A stretch of 64,000 bases of DNA, taken from contig NZ_CP051884.1 in the NCBI RefSeq assembly GCF_012931845.1, positions 2,852,001 through 2,916,000 of the forward strand, in the 5' to 3' direction. Source of the stretch: Cellulomonas taurus. GTDB lineage: Bacteria; Actinomycetota; Actinomycetes; Actinomycetales; Cellulomonadaceae. Positions within the stretch are counted from its first letter, which is position 1; each line of letters begins with the position of its first letter. A model generated the notes under the pieces. That model saw nothing but the letters and a program-made list of their open reading frames with translations. It did not search any database and was not told the origin of the DNA. Made by a program: the position numbers and the translations under genes. Positions 25,783 through 34,605 of the stretch are shown here, piece by piece.

Positions 25783-25798
25783 TGAGTAGTGCTACTCA
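25783..25798. promoter_or_regulatory. TGAGTAG-TG-CTACTCA palindrome upstream of the WXG operon
   Basis: A perfect 7-bp dyad with a 2-nt centre, too tight for a hairpin, lying 114 bp upstream of the WXG start and overlapping the stop codon of the upstream glycosyltransferase. The 10-mer TGAGTAGTGC recurs at 38540 in front of the LAMTG surface protein. It is a candidate operator shared by the two loci. Confidence 0.45.
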
Positions 25799-27019
25799 GC
25801 CCCACCCGCCGAGGTACGCCTCCAGATCCGGCTCCCCGGCCAGCACCCGCACCTGATCGGTGACCACCTCGGCCCGGGGGAACAGATCGGTCCGCCCCCA
25901 CCGGCGTTCCCGGGCTTCGGCGCGGGTGGCGCGCACCCGGAGCAGTCGGCGGCCCTCGGGGTGGAGCAGCGTGAGCTCACCGAGTTGTTCGGCGTCGAGT
26001 CGGCGCACAGCCTCGCGCACCGCGTCCCCGTCGACGCGCAGCGGGTGGTCGAGCTGCACCACGATCCGCACCCGGTCACCGATCCCGCCCGCCACCGCAC
26101 CGGGCAGCGTCGCGAGCACCGAGTCCAGGCTGACGAACCGCTGCGCCGGGCTCACCCCCGGGGGCGGCAGCACGACGGTGTCGGCGTGTGCGCTGGGCAG
26201 CCCACGGCCGCGCGACCCCGGCACCGGGATCAGGTCGGTGAGCAGCAGGGTCTCGGCGTTCTTCGCGGTCAGGCTGGCCGCGTCGCCCCGGTCGGACCAC
26301 TCCGGACCGTCGTGCCAGGCGACGGCGGTGGGCACATGGGCGAGGACCGCCCCCGCCAGCCAGGCGCGATAGGTCCACTCCCAGTCCTCACCGCCGTAGG
26401 AGGTGAACGACTCGTCGAACCCCCCGGCGGCGTCGAACAGGGTGCGGTGGCAGGCGGTGACGGCACCTATCACGTGCCGGTAGGACCGGTCGTCGGCATC
26501 GAGCAGGTTGCGCGAACGACGGTAGGCGTCGATCAGCCAGGCGGGCTCGGGCAGCTCGCGGGCCGGTCCGAGCTGTTCCACCGGGTCGTGGATCGGCGTG
26601 CCGGACAGCTCGGCGTGCCGTCGGCGACCCACGGTGAGGCAGTCGGGGGCCAACGCCGGGAGCCGGGTGAGCTCGCGCAGGTAGGAGGGCTCGGGAGCGG
26701 TGTCGGCGTCCAGGAACACCAGCACGTCACCGGTCGCGGCGGCGGCACCGAGGTTGCGGGCGGCGGCGAGTCGGAAGCCCCGGTCGTCCTGCCGCAGGAG
26801 TCGCACGTGTGCCGGGACCACCGGGGTGGTGGGCGACCCGTCGTCCACCACCAGGATCTCGGTGCGCTCCGCCGGGTGGTCCTGGCGGGACAGCGCGTGC
26901 AGGGTGCGCGCGAGCTGCTCGGGCTGGTCGTAGTGGGCCACGATGACCGAGACGGTGGGCGGTTCGGCGGGCTGCACGCCGTCCAGCAGGTCCCAACGGT
27001 TCCCGGGAAGCGCGGTCAC
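25796..27019 (-). CDS. Family 2 glycosyltransferase
   Basis: GT-A fold glycosyltransferase of 407 aa. The N-terminus shows the GT2 pattern TVSVIVAHYDQPEQLARTLH, with nucleotide-binding EILVVDDGSPTTP and the DxD-type GDVLVFLDADTAPEPSYL. An acceptor-binding region with FDAAGGFDESFTSYGGEDWE (Glyco_transf_7C-like GGEDxE) follows. The C-terminal 130 residues are an additional domain without a recognised match. GTG at 27019 overlaps the preceding stop (GTGA). Donor and acceptor are unknown. Confidence 0.85.
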   Translation of the reverse strand: MTALPGNRWDLLDGVQPAEPPTVSVIVAHYDQPEQLARTLHALSRQDHPAERTEILVVDDGSPTTPVVPAHVRLLRQDDRGFRLAAARNLGAAAATGDVLVFLDADTAPEPSYLRELTRLPALAPDCLTVGRRRHAELSGTPIHDPVEQLGPARELPEPAWLIDAYRRSRNLLDADDRSYRHVIGAVTACHRTLFDAAGGFDESFTSYGGEDWEWTYRAWLAGAVLAHVPTAVAWHDGPEWSDRGDAASLTAKNAETLLLTDLIPVPGSRGRGLPSAHADTVVLPPPGVSPAQRFVSLDSVLATLPGAVAGGIGDRVRIVVQLDHPLRVDGDAVREAVRRLDAEQLGELTLLHPEGRRLLRVRATRAEARERRWGRTDLFPRAEVVTDQVRVLAGEPDLEAYLGGWG

Positions 27020-28023
27020 GACTCCGCCCACCAGCGCAGGTATTCAGCCGCCACGTCGGCGAGGGTCGGCCGCAGCGATGTCCCCGGCGGCAGCACCGTC
27101 GATCCCGGGTCCCGCACCGCCCGCACCAGCGCCTCGACCAGCCCGTCGTCCGGGTAGGTGACCAGGGTGCCCGGCCGCAGTCCTGCCATCTCGGCCGCGT
27201 AGCGCGACTCGGCGACCAGGGGCCGTCGTCCCTGCTCCCCCCAGTCCAGCAGGCTCCGGGACGCCGACAGGTGCCGGTGGGCGGCGACCGGCACGCCGGG
27301 ACCGCGCAGCGCGGCCGCGTAGTCGGCGTCGTCCAGTCCCCCGGTCACCGTGAACGTGACATCGAGGTCGGCGGCCAGCGCGGTCAGCCGGCGGACATCG
27401 TCCTCGTGTCCGGGGGACGGGGCGCCGATCGCCAGCACCGTCCCGGTGGTCGACCCGAGGCGCCGCGCAGCCGCTGCCACCGCCCGCACCACGTCGTCGT
27501 GCCCCTTCCCGGGGTAGATCCAGCCCGCGATCAGCGCGGTCACCCCGGCGCCGCTCGGCGGTGGGAGGACCGGGATCGGCAGCGTGCCCGCGCCGAGCGG
27601 GATCACCCGCACCGGTCGGTCGGCCACGCCGTGCTCGCCCAGCAGCGCCGCCTCGTGTCGGCTGTTCACCGCGACCCCGTCGGCCGCCGCGCACACCCGG
27701 GCGTAGGCGGCACCCCGGCGCACCAGGTTCCGCGCCCCGTCCGACTCCTGGGGCACGTCGTGCAGGGTGACCGTCAGCCGGGTGCGACCGGCGATCGCCT
27801 CGACCAGTTCCGCCGCGCCCTCCGGGGAGGACGCCACGAGTCGGTCGGTGAACTGCAGATGCGCCCGGCGGTGACCGGCCACCGCCGCCACCAGCTCGGC
27901 CGGGTCCTGCGCCGTGACGACGGGCACCCCGGGCATCTGTGCGACCAGATCGCGGGTGTACCGGGCGACCCCGTGCCGGGGCGGTCCGGTGAGCAGATGG
28001 ACGGGAACATCAGGGGTGGTCAC
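27016..28023 (-). CDS. GT4-type glycosyltransferase
   Basis: GT-B fold enzyme of about 335 aa: PVHLLTGPPRHGVARYTRDL at the N-terminus (a glycine-rich loop), LTVTLHDVPQESDG, NSRHEAALLGEHGVADRPVR, VIPLGAGTLPIPVLPPP, then a donor-binding half (ALIAGWIYPGKGHDDVVRAV, LAIGAPSPGHEDDVRRLTAL, RGPGVPVAAHRHLSASRSLL). The GTG at 28023 is chosen because upstream residues do not look coding; no strong ribosome site is seen, so the start is uncertain. The gene is divergent from the next glycosyltransferase. Confidence 0.82.
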   Translation of the reverse strand: MTTPDVPVHLLTGPPRHGVARYTRDLVAQMPGVPVVTAQDPAELVAAVAGHRRAHLQFTDRLVASSPEGAAELVEAIAGRTRLTVTLHDVPQESDGARNLVRRGAAYARVCAAADGVAVNSRHEAALLGEHGVADRPVRVIPLGAGTLPIPVLPPPSGAGVTALIAGWIYPGKGHDDVVRAVAAAARRLGSTTGTVLAIGAPSPGHEDDVRRLTALAADLDVTFTVTGGLDDADYAAALRGPGVPVAAHRHLSASRSLLDWGEQGRRPLVAESRYAAEMAGLRPGTLVTYPDDGLVEALVRAVRDPGSTVLPPGTSLRPTLADVAAEYLRWWAES

Positions 28024-28145
28024 CAGGGTGATCGTCGTGGAGTCGCGGGGGGTCGGCAACCGCGCGAGACTGCGCAGACCGCCACAGCACGGCGCCGCTC
28101 CAGAACCGGGCGGTCCCCGCGGCACGGCACGTTCGAAGGACCCGG

Positions 28146-29270
28146 ATGTCTCTCCTGTCCCAGACCACCAGCGGCGCGATGCGCCCGGTGGTCTCCCCCG
28201 CGACGGCGCAGCCGGTGCGGGTGGTCTCGGTTCCTGCCGGGCACCCCTATGTCGCCCGGGTGACCGCGGACCGTGAGGTCATGGTGCTGCCGGACCCCGC
28301 GCCGGAGGGGGCAGCGCCCGGGCAGTGGTGGCCGCCGGTGGTGCTCGATCCGGAGTGGATCACCGCTCACGCAGCGGACGCCGACCTGCTGCACCTGCAC
28401 TTCGGCACCGAGTCCTTCACCCCGGAGCACCTGGCCGCCTGTGTCGACGCCGCCCACGCGGTCGGCTGGCCGGTGGTGCTCACCGTGCACGATCTGGACC
28501 ACCCGCAGCTGACCGACCAGAGCCGGTACGTCGCCCAGCTGGACCTGCTCGTCCCCCGGGTGGACGCCCTGATCACGCTCACCCCTGGAGCCGCAGCGGA
28601 GATCGCCGCACGCTGGGGACGCCGCGCCCTGGTGCTGCCGCATCCCCGGCTGCTGTCCGGCAGCGCACCCCGGGTGCAGCCGACCGGCGGCTGCCGGGTG
28701 ATCGGCCTGCACCTGAAGGACCTGCGGCCGAACGTCGACCCGATCGGTGCCACCCGCGCCCTGCTGTCGGCGCTGGCCGACCCGGCGCTGGACGGGCTCG
28801 GCACCCGGGCCGAGATCCGGATGCACCGCTCGGTCCGCGACCCCCGCGCCCGGGACGCGATCCGTGCGCTGTGCGCGTCCTCCCCGCTGGTCACCCTGAT
28901 CGAGCACGACCGCCTGGACGACGCCGAGCTGGAGCGCAGCCTGGCCGGGTTGGACGCCTGCGTGCTGCCCTACGCCCACGGCACCCACTCCGGCTGGCTG
29001 GAACTGTGCTGGGACCTCGGCGTGCCTGTGGCGGCGCCCGCGGTGGGTCACTACGGCGATCAGCACCCGGACGGCTCGGTGGCGGTCTTCGGCCCCGGCG
29101 AGCTGGCCGCCGCCCTGCACCGGCTGCTGACGACCGGGACCCGGGCGGGCACCGGCGACCGGGACGCCGTGGTCCGCGAGCGCCGGGAGCTGCGCGTGGT
29201 GGCCGACCTGCGCGTCAGCACCCGGCACCGGGACCTGTACCGCGAGCTGCTCGCCGGATCCGCCCGATGA
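28146..29270 (+). CDS. Glycosyltransferase, GT4-like
   Basis: GT-B fold protein of 374 aa. Visible elements are DLLHLHFGTESFTPEHLAAC, VVLTVHDLDHPQLTDQSRYV, DALITLTPGAAAEIAARWGR, ALVLPHPRLLSGSAPR and a C-terminal CVLPYAHGTHSGWLELCWDL, where an E-x7-E-like donor motif would be. A GAAGGA site precedes the ATG at 28146. It is the first gene of four rightward glycosyltransferases joined by short overlaps. Confidence 0.8.
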   Translation: MSLLSQTTSGAMRPVVSPATAQPVRVVSVPAGHPYVARVTADREVMVLPDPAPEGAAPGQWWPPVVLDPEWITAHAADADLLHLHFGTESFTPEHLAACVDAAHAVGWPVVLTVHDLDHPQLTDQSRYVAQLDLLVPRVDALITLTPGAAAEIAARWGRRALVLPHPRLLSGSAPRVQPTGGCRVIGLHLKDLRPNVDPIGATRALLSALADPALDGLGTRAEIRMHRSVRDPRARDAIRALCASSPLVTLIEHDRLDDAELERSLAGLDACVLPYAHGTHSGWLELCWDLGVPVAAPAVGHYGDQHPDGSVAVFGPGELAAALHRLLTTGTRAGTGDRDAVVRERRELRVVADLRVSTRHRDLYRELLAGSAR

Positions 29271-30361
29271 CCCCGCTGCGGATCTGCGTGATCGCCCCCC
29301 TGCGGTTCCCGATCCGCCGTCCGCACGCCGGGGGGTTGGAGTCGGCGGTGTGGAACGAGGTCCGGGCTCTGCGGGCCCGTGGGCACCAGGTGTCCCTGAT
29401 CGGGGTCGAGGGATCGGACTTCCTGGACGACGGCCCGCCGGAGTTCGTGCTGCCGTCCTTGTCCTGGCCGACCGGCACGCGGCCCACCGACTCGACCTAT
29501 CCGCCCGGGTACCTGACCCGCTCGGTCCCGGCGCTGGACCGTGCGCTGGACCTGGTGCGAGGCCGGTTCGACGTGCTCTCCAACCACTGCCTGCACGGAC
29601 TGCCGTTGCGGCGGTCGGCGGAGCTCGGCGTCCCGATGGTGTCGACCCTGCACACCCCGCTGGACCCGGAGCTGGTGGACGCGCTGCCCGGTGCCGGGTC
29701 GGTGCGGTTCCTGGCGGTCAGCGAGCACACCCGCGAGCAGTGGACCCGGGTCGGGGTGGACGCGACCGTGCTGCCGAACGGGATCGCCGCCGACGACTGG
29801 CCGCTGGGGCCCGGTGGCGACGGGTTGGTGTGGTTCGGCCGGATCGTGCCGGAGAAGGCACCGCACGTCGCGATCGCCGTGGCCCGGGCGCTGGGCATGC
29901 CGCTCACCCTGGCCGGCCGGATCGGGGACCAGGAGTACGCCGACCGGGAGGTGCTGCCGCATGTCGACGGGACGTCGGTGCGGTACGCGGGCCTGCTGGA
30001 CCAGTCGGCGCTGGCCGCGCTGATCGGGTCGAGCGCCTGCGCCCTGGGCACCCCGGCGTGGGCAGAGCCGTTCGGTCTCGTCGGGCCGGAGGCGCTGATG
30101 TGCGGCACCCCGGTCGCCACCTTCGGGGTGGGCGGCATCGTGGAGATCGCCCGCCGCGCCACCGGGATGATCGCCGCCCCGCCCGGTGACCTGGGTGCGC
30201 TGGCCGAGGCCACCCGCCGGTTGACCCGCCGCAGCACTCCGGAGTTCCGGGCCGCGATCCGGGCGACCGCGCGCCGGCACTGGTCGCTGGACGCGCGCAC
30301 CGACACCCTGGAGCGGGTGTTCGGCGAGCTGGCCGGTCGCCCGGTGGAACTCCTCGCATGA
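29267..30361 (+). CDS. Family 4 glycosyltransferase
   Basis: A clear GT4 enzyme of 364 aa: RICVIAPLRFPIRRPHAGGL ESAV loop, VSTLHTPLDPELVDALPGAG, FLAVSEHTREQWTRVGVDAT, VLPNGIAADDWPLGPGGDGL, WFGRIVPEKAPHVAIAVARA, and the donor-binding PAWAEPFGLVGPEALMCGTP with the E-x7-E motif. It overlaps the upstream gene by ATGA and the downstream one likewise. Confidence 0.9.
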   Translation: MTPLRICVIAPLRFPIRRPHAGGLESAVWNEVRALRARGHQVSLIGVEGSDFLDDGPPEFVLPSLSWPTGTRPTDSTYPPGYLTRSVPALDRALDLVRGRFDVLSNHCLHGLPLRRSAELGVPMVSTLHTPLDPELVDALPGAGSVRFLAVSEHTREQWTRVGVDATVLPNGIAADDWPLGPGGDGLVWFGRIVPEKAPHVAIAVARALGMPLTLAGRIGDQEYADREVLPHVDGTSVRYAGLLDQSALAALIGSSACALGTPAWAEPFGLVGPEALMCGTPVATFGVGGIVEIARRATGMIAAPPGDLGALAEATRRLTRRSTPEFRAAIRATARRHWSLDARTDTLERVFGELAGRPVELLA

Positions 30362-31365
30362 GCCGACCCGTGATCGGCTGGTACGTGCACCACCACGGCT
30401 CCGGGCATCTGGGGCGGCTGCGCGCCATCGCCCCGCACCTGGACGCCGACCTGTTCTGCTTCAGCTCGCTGCCAGCGCCCGACGACCTGCCCGCGCACTG
30501 CCGGTGGGTGCCGTTGGACCGCGACGACCAGGGCGAGACCCCCGCGCCCACCGCCGACGGCCTGCTGCACTGGGCACCGCTCGGACACCCCGGCCACCGC
30601 CGCCGCCTCACCACCATCGCCGACGCCGTGGAGCGGCACGGGATCAGCGCGATGGTGGTCGACGTGTCGGTGGAGGTGACGCTCTTCGCCCGGCTGCTCG
30701 GCATCCCCCCGGTGCTGATCGCCCAGCCGGGGCGGCGGGACGACCTGCCGCACACCCTCGGTCTGCGCGCGGCGACCCGGGTGCTCGCCCCGTGGCCCGC
30801 CGATCTGGTCCCGGCCGCTCACCTGGACGCGGTGCGGGAGAAGGTGGTGCATGTCGGCGGGATCAGCCGGTTCGAGGGCCGTGCGGTGCCCACCACCGAA
30901 CGTTCCGGGGTGCTGATGCTCGGCGGCCGGGGTGGCACGACGGTGACCGGCGAGCAGATCGAGTCCGCCGTGGCCGCCACCCCCGACCGCCGCTGGACCC
31001 TGCTCGGCACCCCGGCGGCCTCGGTGACCTGGTCCGCCGACCCGTGGTCCGCGCTCACCGCCGCCGACACCGTGGTCTCCTGGGCCGGGCAGAACGCGAT
31101 CGCCGACCTGGCGGTGGCCCAGGCCCGCGCGGTCGTCGTCCCGCAGCCGCGGCCCTTCGACGAGCAGCACGCCACCGCCGCCGCTCTGGCGGCCGCCGGA
31201 CTGGCCGTGGTCGCCGACGACTGGCCGGAGCCCGCCGCGTGGCCGGAGTTGCTGGACCGGGCGGCGGCGCTGCGCCCCGACTGGTCCCGGTGGCGGACCG
31301 ACGGTGCGGCGGCCCGGGCGGCCGAGGTGATCGATCAGGTCGCCCGAGGCGGTGCCGGATGCTGA
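30358..31365 (+). CDS. GT28/MurG-like glycosyltransferase
   Basis: A 335-aa GT-B protein with the MurG-type start IGWYVHHHGSGHLGRLRAIA (G-x-G-H loop), VVDVSVEVTLFARLLGIPPV, LIAQPGRRDDLP, then LMLGGRGGTTVTGEQIESAV and the C-terminal VSWAGQNAIADLAVAQARAV, VVPQPRPFDEQHATAAALAA, which match the acceptor/donor loops of the family. It is not MurG itself by context. Coupled to its neighbours by ATGA and by a 7-nt overlap. Confidence 0.82.
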   Translation: MSRPVIGWYVHHHGSGHLGRLRAIAPHLDADLFCFSSLPAPDDLPAHCRWVPLDRDDQGETPAPTADGLLHWAPLGHPGHRRRLTTIADAVERHGISAMVVDVSVEVTLFARLLGIPPVLIAQPGRRDDLPHTLGLRAATRVLAPWPADLVPAAHLDAVREKVVHVGGISRFEGRAVPTTERSGVLMLGGRGGTTVTGEQIESAVAATPDRRWTLLGTPAASVTWSADPWSALTAADTVVSWAGQNAIADLAVAQARAVVVPQPRPFDEQHATAAALAAAGLAVVADDWPEPAAWPELLDRAAALRPDWSRWRTDGAAARAAEVIDQVARGGAGC

Positions 31366-32183
31366 CCCGCGCCGTCGTCACCCTGTGCTCCGCCCCTCGG
31401 CTGGACCACCTGCGCCACCAGCTGCACGCCCTGCGCGACGCGCCCCGGACCCGCACCGTGATCGCCTGGGTCGGGGACGACCGACCGCCCGCGCTGGACG
31501 TGGACGCCGTGCTGCGGCTGCCGCCCGGTCCGGACGGCCTGCGCCTGGCGGCCGCCCGCAACGCGGCCGCCGATCGGGCTGTCGACCTCGGTGCCGACCT
31601 GCTGGTCTTCCTGGACGCCGACTGCGTGCCCGGACCCGAGCTGGTGAACCGCTACCAGGCGGCCGCCGTCCGGCATCCGGATGCCGTGCTCTGCGGTCCG
31701 GTGACCTACCTGCCGCCGGGGGTGGACGTGGACGACCCGGCGGTGCTGACCGCCGCCACCCGCCCGCACCCGGCGCGACCCGCGCCGCCGTCCGGGGTGG
31801 TCGTCCCGGCCGCGCCGGACGACTATCCGCTGTTCTGGTCGTTGTCCTTCGCCCTCACCGCCGACCGCTGGGCCACCGGGCCACGGTTCGACGAGCGCTA
31901 CCAGGGCTACGGCGGTGAGGACACCGACTTCGCCTGTGCGCTGCGGGCCGCCGACATCCCGCTCGCCTGGGTCGGCGGGGCGCACGCGTATCACCAGCAC
32001 CACCCGACCAGCAGCCCACCGTGGCAGCACCTGGACGACATCCTGCGCAACGGCCGGTTGTTCGCCCGCCGCTGGGGCTGGTGGCCGATGACCGGGTGGT
32101 TGGAGGCCTTCGCCGAGGCCGGGGCGATCCGCTGGGACGGCACCGACTGGGTGCGGGAGCCGACGGTTCAGCCGAGCAGCTGA
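31359..32183 (+). CDS. Family 2 glycosyltransferase with 7C domain
   Basis: A 274-aa GT-A enzyme beginning at the ATG 31359 that overlaps the previous stop. Key motifs are LRLAAARNAAADRAVDLGAD, LLVFLDADCVPGPELVNRYQ (DxD) and the Glyco_transf_7C element FDERYQGYGGEDTDFACALR, followed by AHAYHQHHPTSSPPW. Its 3' end overlaps the convergent glycosyltransferase by 16 bp (32168-32183). Confidence 0.88.
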   Translation: MLTRAVVTLCSAPRLDHLRHQLHALRDAPRTRTVIAWVGDDRPPALDVDAVLRLPPGPDGLRLAAARNAAADRAVDLGADLLVFLDADCVPGPELVNRYQAAAVRHPDAVLCGPVTYLPPGVDVDDPAVLTAATRPHPARPAPPSGVVVPAAPDDYPLFWSLSFALTADRWATGPRFDERYQGYGGEDTDFACALRAADIPLAWVGGAHAYHQHHPTSSPPWQHLDDILRNGRLFARRWGWWPMTGWLEAFAEAGAIRWDGTDWVREPTVQPSS

Positions 32184-33331
32184 TCGGCTGCCGCCAGCAG
32201 GTCCGCCGCCACCGGGTCGGCGGTGTAGTGATCGGCACCAGCCCGGGCCCGCTCCCCCAGTCGCCGGGCCAGTGCCGGGTCGTCCAGCAGCCGCAGGATC
32301 GCGGCCGCCAGGGCCGGAGCCTCACCCGGGGGCACCAGCAGGCTGTCCTCCCCGTCGGTGCAGAAGTCGTCGTAGCCGCTGCCGCTGGTCAGCACGACCG
32401 GGCTGCCGACGGCCTTGGCCTCCAGCGCCGCATTGCCGAAACCCTCCCAGCGGGACGGGCAGATCGTCACCGTCGCCGCGGCGACCGCCCGGTGCAGGGC
32501 GGGTCCGGCCACGTGACCGAGCCAGGTCACCCGCTCACGGGCCGCCGCTGGCAGCATGCCGAGCAGCGTCGGCCGGTCGGGTTCGAAGCGCCGGTCGCCG
32601 CTCGCCCCGGCCAGCACCAGGCGGGCATCCGGTCGGCGTCGACTCAGCTCCGCGAACGCACCGAAGGCCTCGACGATCCCCTTGCGCCGTTCCAGCCGCC
32701 CCAGGAAGAGCACCACGGGACCGGCGCCGGTCGGCCACCCCTCCGGCAGCGCTGCAGACCCGGCCGCCGCCCGGACCCCCGCCACGTCGATGCAGTTCCG
32801 CACCACCCGGGCCGGAGGCAGGGACCCGAGGGTGCGCCGGTTCCAGGCCAGCATCGCCCGGGAGATCGCGATCAGCCCCGCCGACCGGCGCACCTGCCGG
32901 TCCTCCCGGCGCTGCTGCACCCGGATCGCCGTGCCCTGCCGCACACCGAAGCTGCGCGGGGTGAACCCGGCGATCTCGTTGATCAACCGGGTGCTGGTGG
33001 CCAGATTGGTCAGCAGCGGCGCCTCCGTCGGCAGCCGCACCCCGAGCGCCGCCCACTCCGGCAGGAAGACCCGGTCGTACCGCCCCGCGCTGAACGCCGC
33101 CCGCACCACCCCCGCCCGGTGCCAGGGACCGGTGACCCCCGGTGCCGCCAGCACGCGGACCCCGGCCACCTCCTGCGCGGGCACCGGGTCGCCGCCGAGC
33201 AGCAGCAGATCCACCCGGGCACCGGCGCGGACCAGGGCGGGTGCCAGCGCCGCGTAGTGCCGCCCGATGCCGCCGGTGTAGGGGGTCAGCCCGGCGTACT
33301 CGGTGGTGGCGATCAACCAGTGCGAGGGCAT
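32168..33331 (-). CDS. Family 4 glycosyltransferase
   Basis: A 387-aa GT4 enzyme: MPSHWLIATTEYAGLTPYTG GIGRHYAALAPAL glycine loop, VFLPEWAALGVRLPTEAPLL, AISRAMLAWNRRTLGSLPPA, VRNCIDVAGVRAAAGS, VVLFLGRLERRKGIVEAFGA and the donor site CPSRWEGFGNAALEAKAVGS (E-x7-E). The ATG at 33331 has GGAG close upstream; the much longer open frame above is antisense to the MFS gene. It is transcribed toward the rightward cluster. Confidence 0.9.
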   Translation of the reverse strand: MPSHWLIATTEYAGLTPYTGGIGRHYAALAPALVRAGARVDLLLLGGDPVPAQEVAGVRVLAAPGVTGPWHRAGVVRAAFSAGRYDRVFLPEWAALGVRLPTEAPLLTNLATSTRLINEIAGFTPRSFGVRQGTAIRVQQRREDRQVRRSAGLIAISRAMLAWNRRTLGSLPPARVVRNCIDVAGVRAAAGSAALPEGWPTGAGPVVLFLGRLERRKGIVEAFGAFAELSRRRPDARLVLAGASGDRRFEPDRPTLLGMLPAAARERVTWLGHVAGPALHRAVAAATVTICPSRWEGFGNAALEAKAVGSPVVLTSGSGYDDFCTDGEDSLLVPPGEAPALAAAILRLLDDPALARRLGERARAGADHYTADPVAADLLAAADQLLG

Positions 33332-33375
33332 GCTCCATCGTCGCTGACCTGCGCGGCGATGGCAGGTCGAGCGTC

Positions 33376-34605
33376 TCAGGGCGCCAGTCGCCGCCGGGCC
33401 GCCGCCGCCCGGGTCCGGGCGTTCGCGTGTTCGGACCACCGGGGCACCCACCGGGCCAGCGCCGCAGCGCCGACCAACCCGGCCACCCCCATCGTGACGA
33501 TGCCCCCGGCCAGACCGATCGCGCCTCCGACCAGCGAGACCACCAGCGGCCCGGCCGCGGTGCCGGAGTCCTGGAACACCCGCCACACCCCGAGGAAGGT
33601 GGCCCGTGCCTCCGGCGGCGCCACGTCGGCGCCCAGGGTCATCAACACCCCGGAACTGATCCCGTTGCCGAAGCCCATCGCCATCGCCGCCACCGCCAGG
33701 GTGCCCACCGAGCCGGTGAGCGGCAGCAGCGCGATCGCCCCGCCCAGGATCAGCATGGACGGCACCGCCACCCACAACCGGCCGCGGCGGTCCATCAACC
33801 GCCCGCCCGGGTAGAACAGCAGCACGTCCACGGCACCGGACAGCCCGAAGATCAGGCTGGTGGTCGCCGGGGCCATGCCCAGGTGCTCGGACCAGATCGG
33901 CAGCACCACCTGTCGGGTCGCCCGCACCGCCCCGACCAGCACCACGGCCAGCCCCAGGGTCGCGAACATCCGGCCGTGCCGACGCAGCAGCGCCCACGCC
34001 CCCGGCCCCGCGCCGTGCGCCGCTCGGGTGGCACCGTCACGGTCCACATCCGGGGCCAGGGCGACCACCAGGCCGGCCAGCAGCGACATGCCCGCCGCCA
34101 GCCAGAACACCGAACGCAGCGGCGCCAGGTGCAGCAGACCGGCACCGAGGAACGGCCCGAGGAACGCCCCGATCCTGCCCACCCCGCCCAGCGTGGACAG
34201 CGCCCGGGCGCGCTGGGCCACCGGGATCACCTCGGTGAGGAACGACTGCCTGGCCAGGTGGAAGACCGCGGACACCGCACCCACCACCAGCACGCCGAGC
34301 GCCAGCGTGAGCAGCGACGGGGCCAGCGCGCAGCCGGTCAGCGCCACCCCGGCCACCAGCGCCGCGATCAGCATCGCGCGTCGATCGCCGATCCGGGCGG
34401 CCAGGGCACCGGCCGGGACGTCACCCAGGATCAGTCCGACCCCGAGCAGCGCCACCACCAGCGCACCCTCACCCAGGCCACCGCCGAGCCGCACCGCGAG
34501 CAGCGGGATCACCGGGGTGATCGCCCCCAGCCCGGTCTCGAACAATGCCGCCGGGGCGTAGGCCGAGGCGATCAGCGTCCGGATCGGGGGCGTCGCTGCC
34601 GTCAT
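33376..34605 (-). CDS. MFS transporter
   Basis: A 409-aa major facilitator with about 12 hydrophobic helices. The loop 2-3 motif is visible (DVPAGALAARIGDRRAMLIA) and its repeat in the second half (GGRLMDRRGRLWVAVPSMLI). The substrate cannot be told; the family type resembles drug or sugar efflux carriers. ATG at 34605 overlaps the DUF3027 stop (ATGA), so the two are co-translated with the cold-shock protein. Confidence 0.88.
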   Translation of the reverse strand: MTAATPPIRTLIASAYAPAALFETGLGAITPVIPLLAVRLGGGLGEGALVVALLGVGLILGDVPAGALAARIGDRRAMLIAALVAGVALTGCALAPSLLTLALGVLVVGAVSAVFHLARQSFLTEVIPVAQRARALSTLGGVGRIGAFLGPFLGAGLLHLAPLRSVFWLAAGMSLLAGLVVALAPDVDRDGATRAAHGAGPGAWALLRRHGRMFATLGLAVVLVGAVRATRQVVLPIWSEHLGMAPATTSLIFGLSGAVDVLLFYPGGRLMDRRGRLWVAVPSMLILGGAIALLPLTGSVGTLAVAAMAMGFGNGISSGVLMTLGADVAPPEARATFLGVWRVFQDSGTAAGPLVVSLVGGAIGLAGGIVTMGVAGLVGAAALARWVPRWSEHANARTRAAAARRRLAP

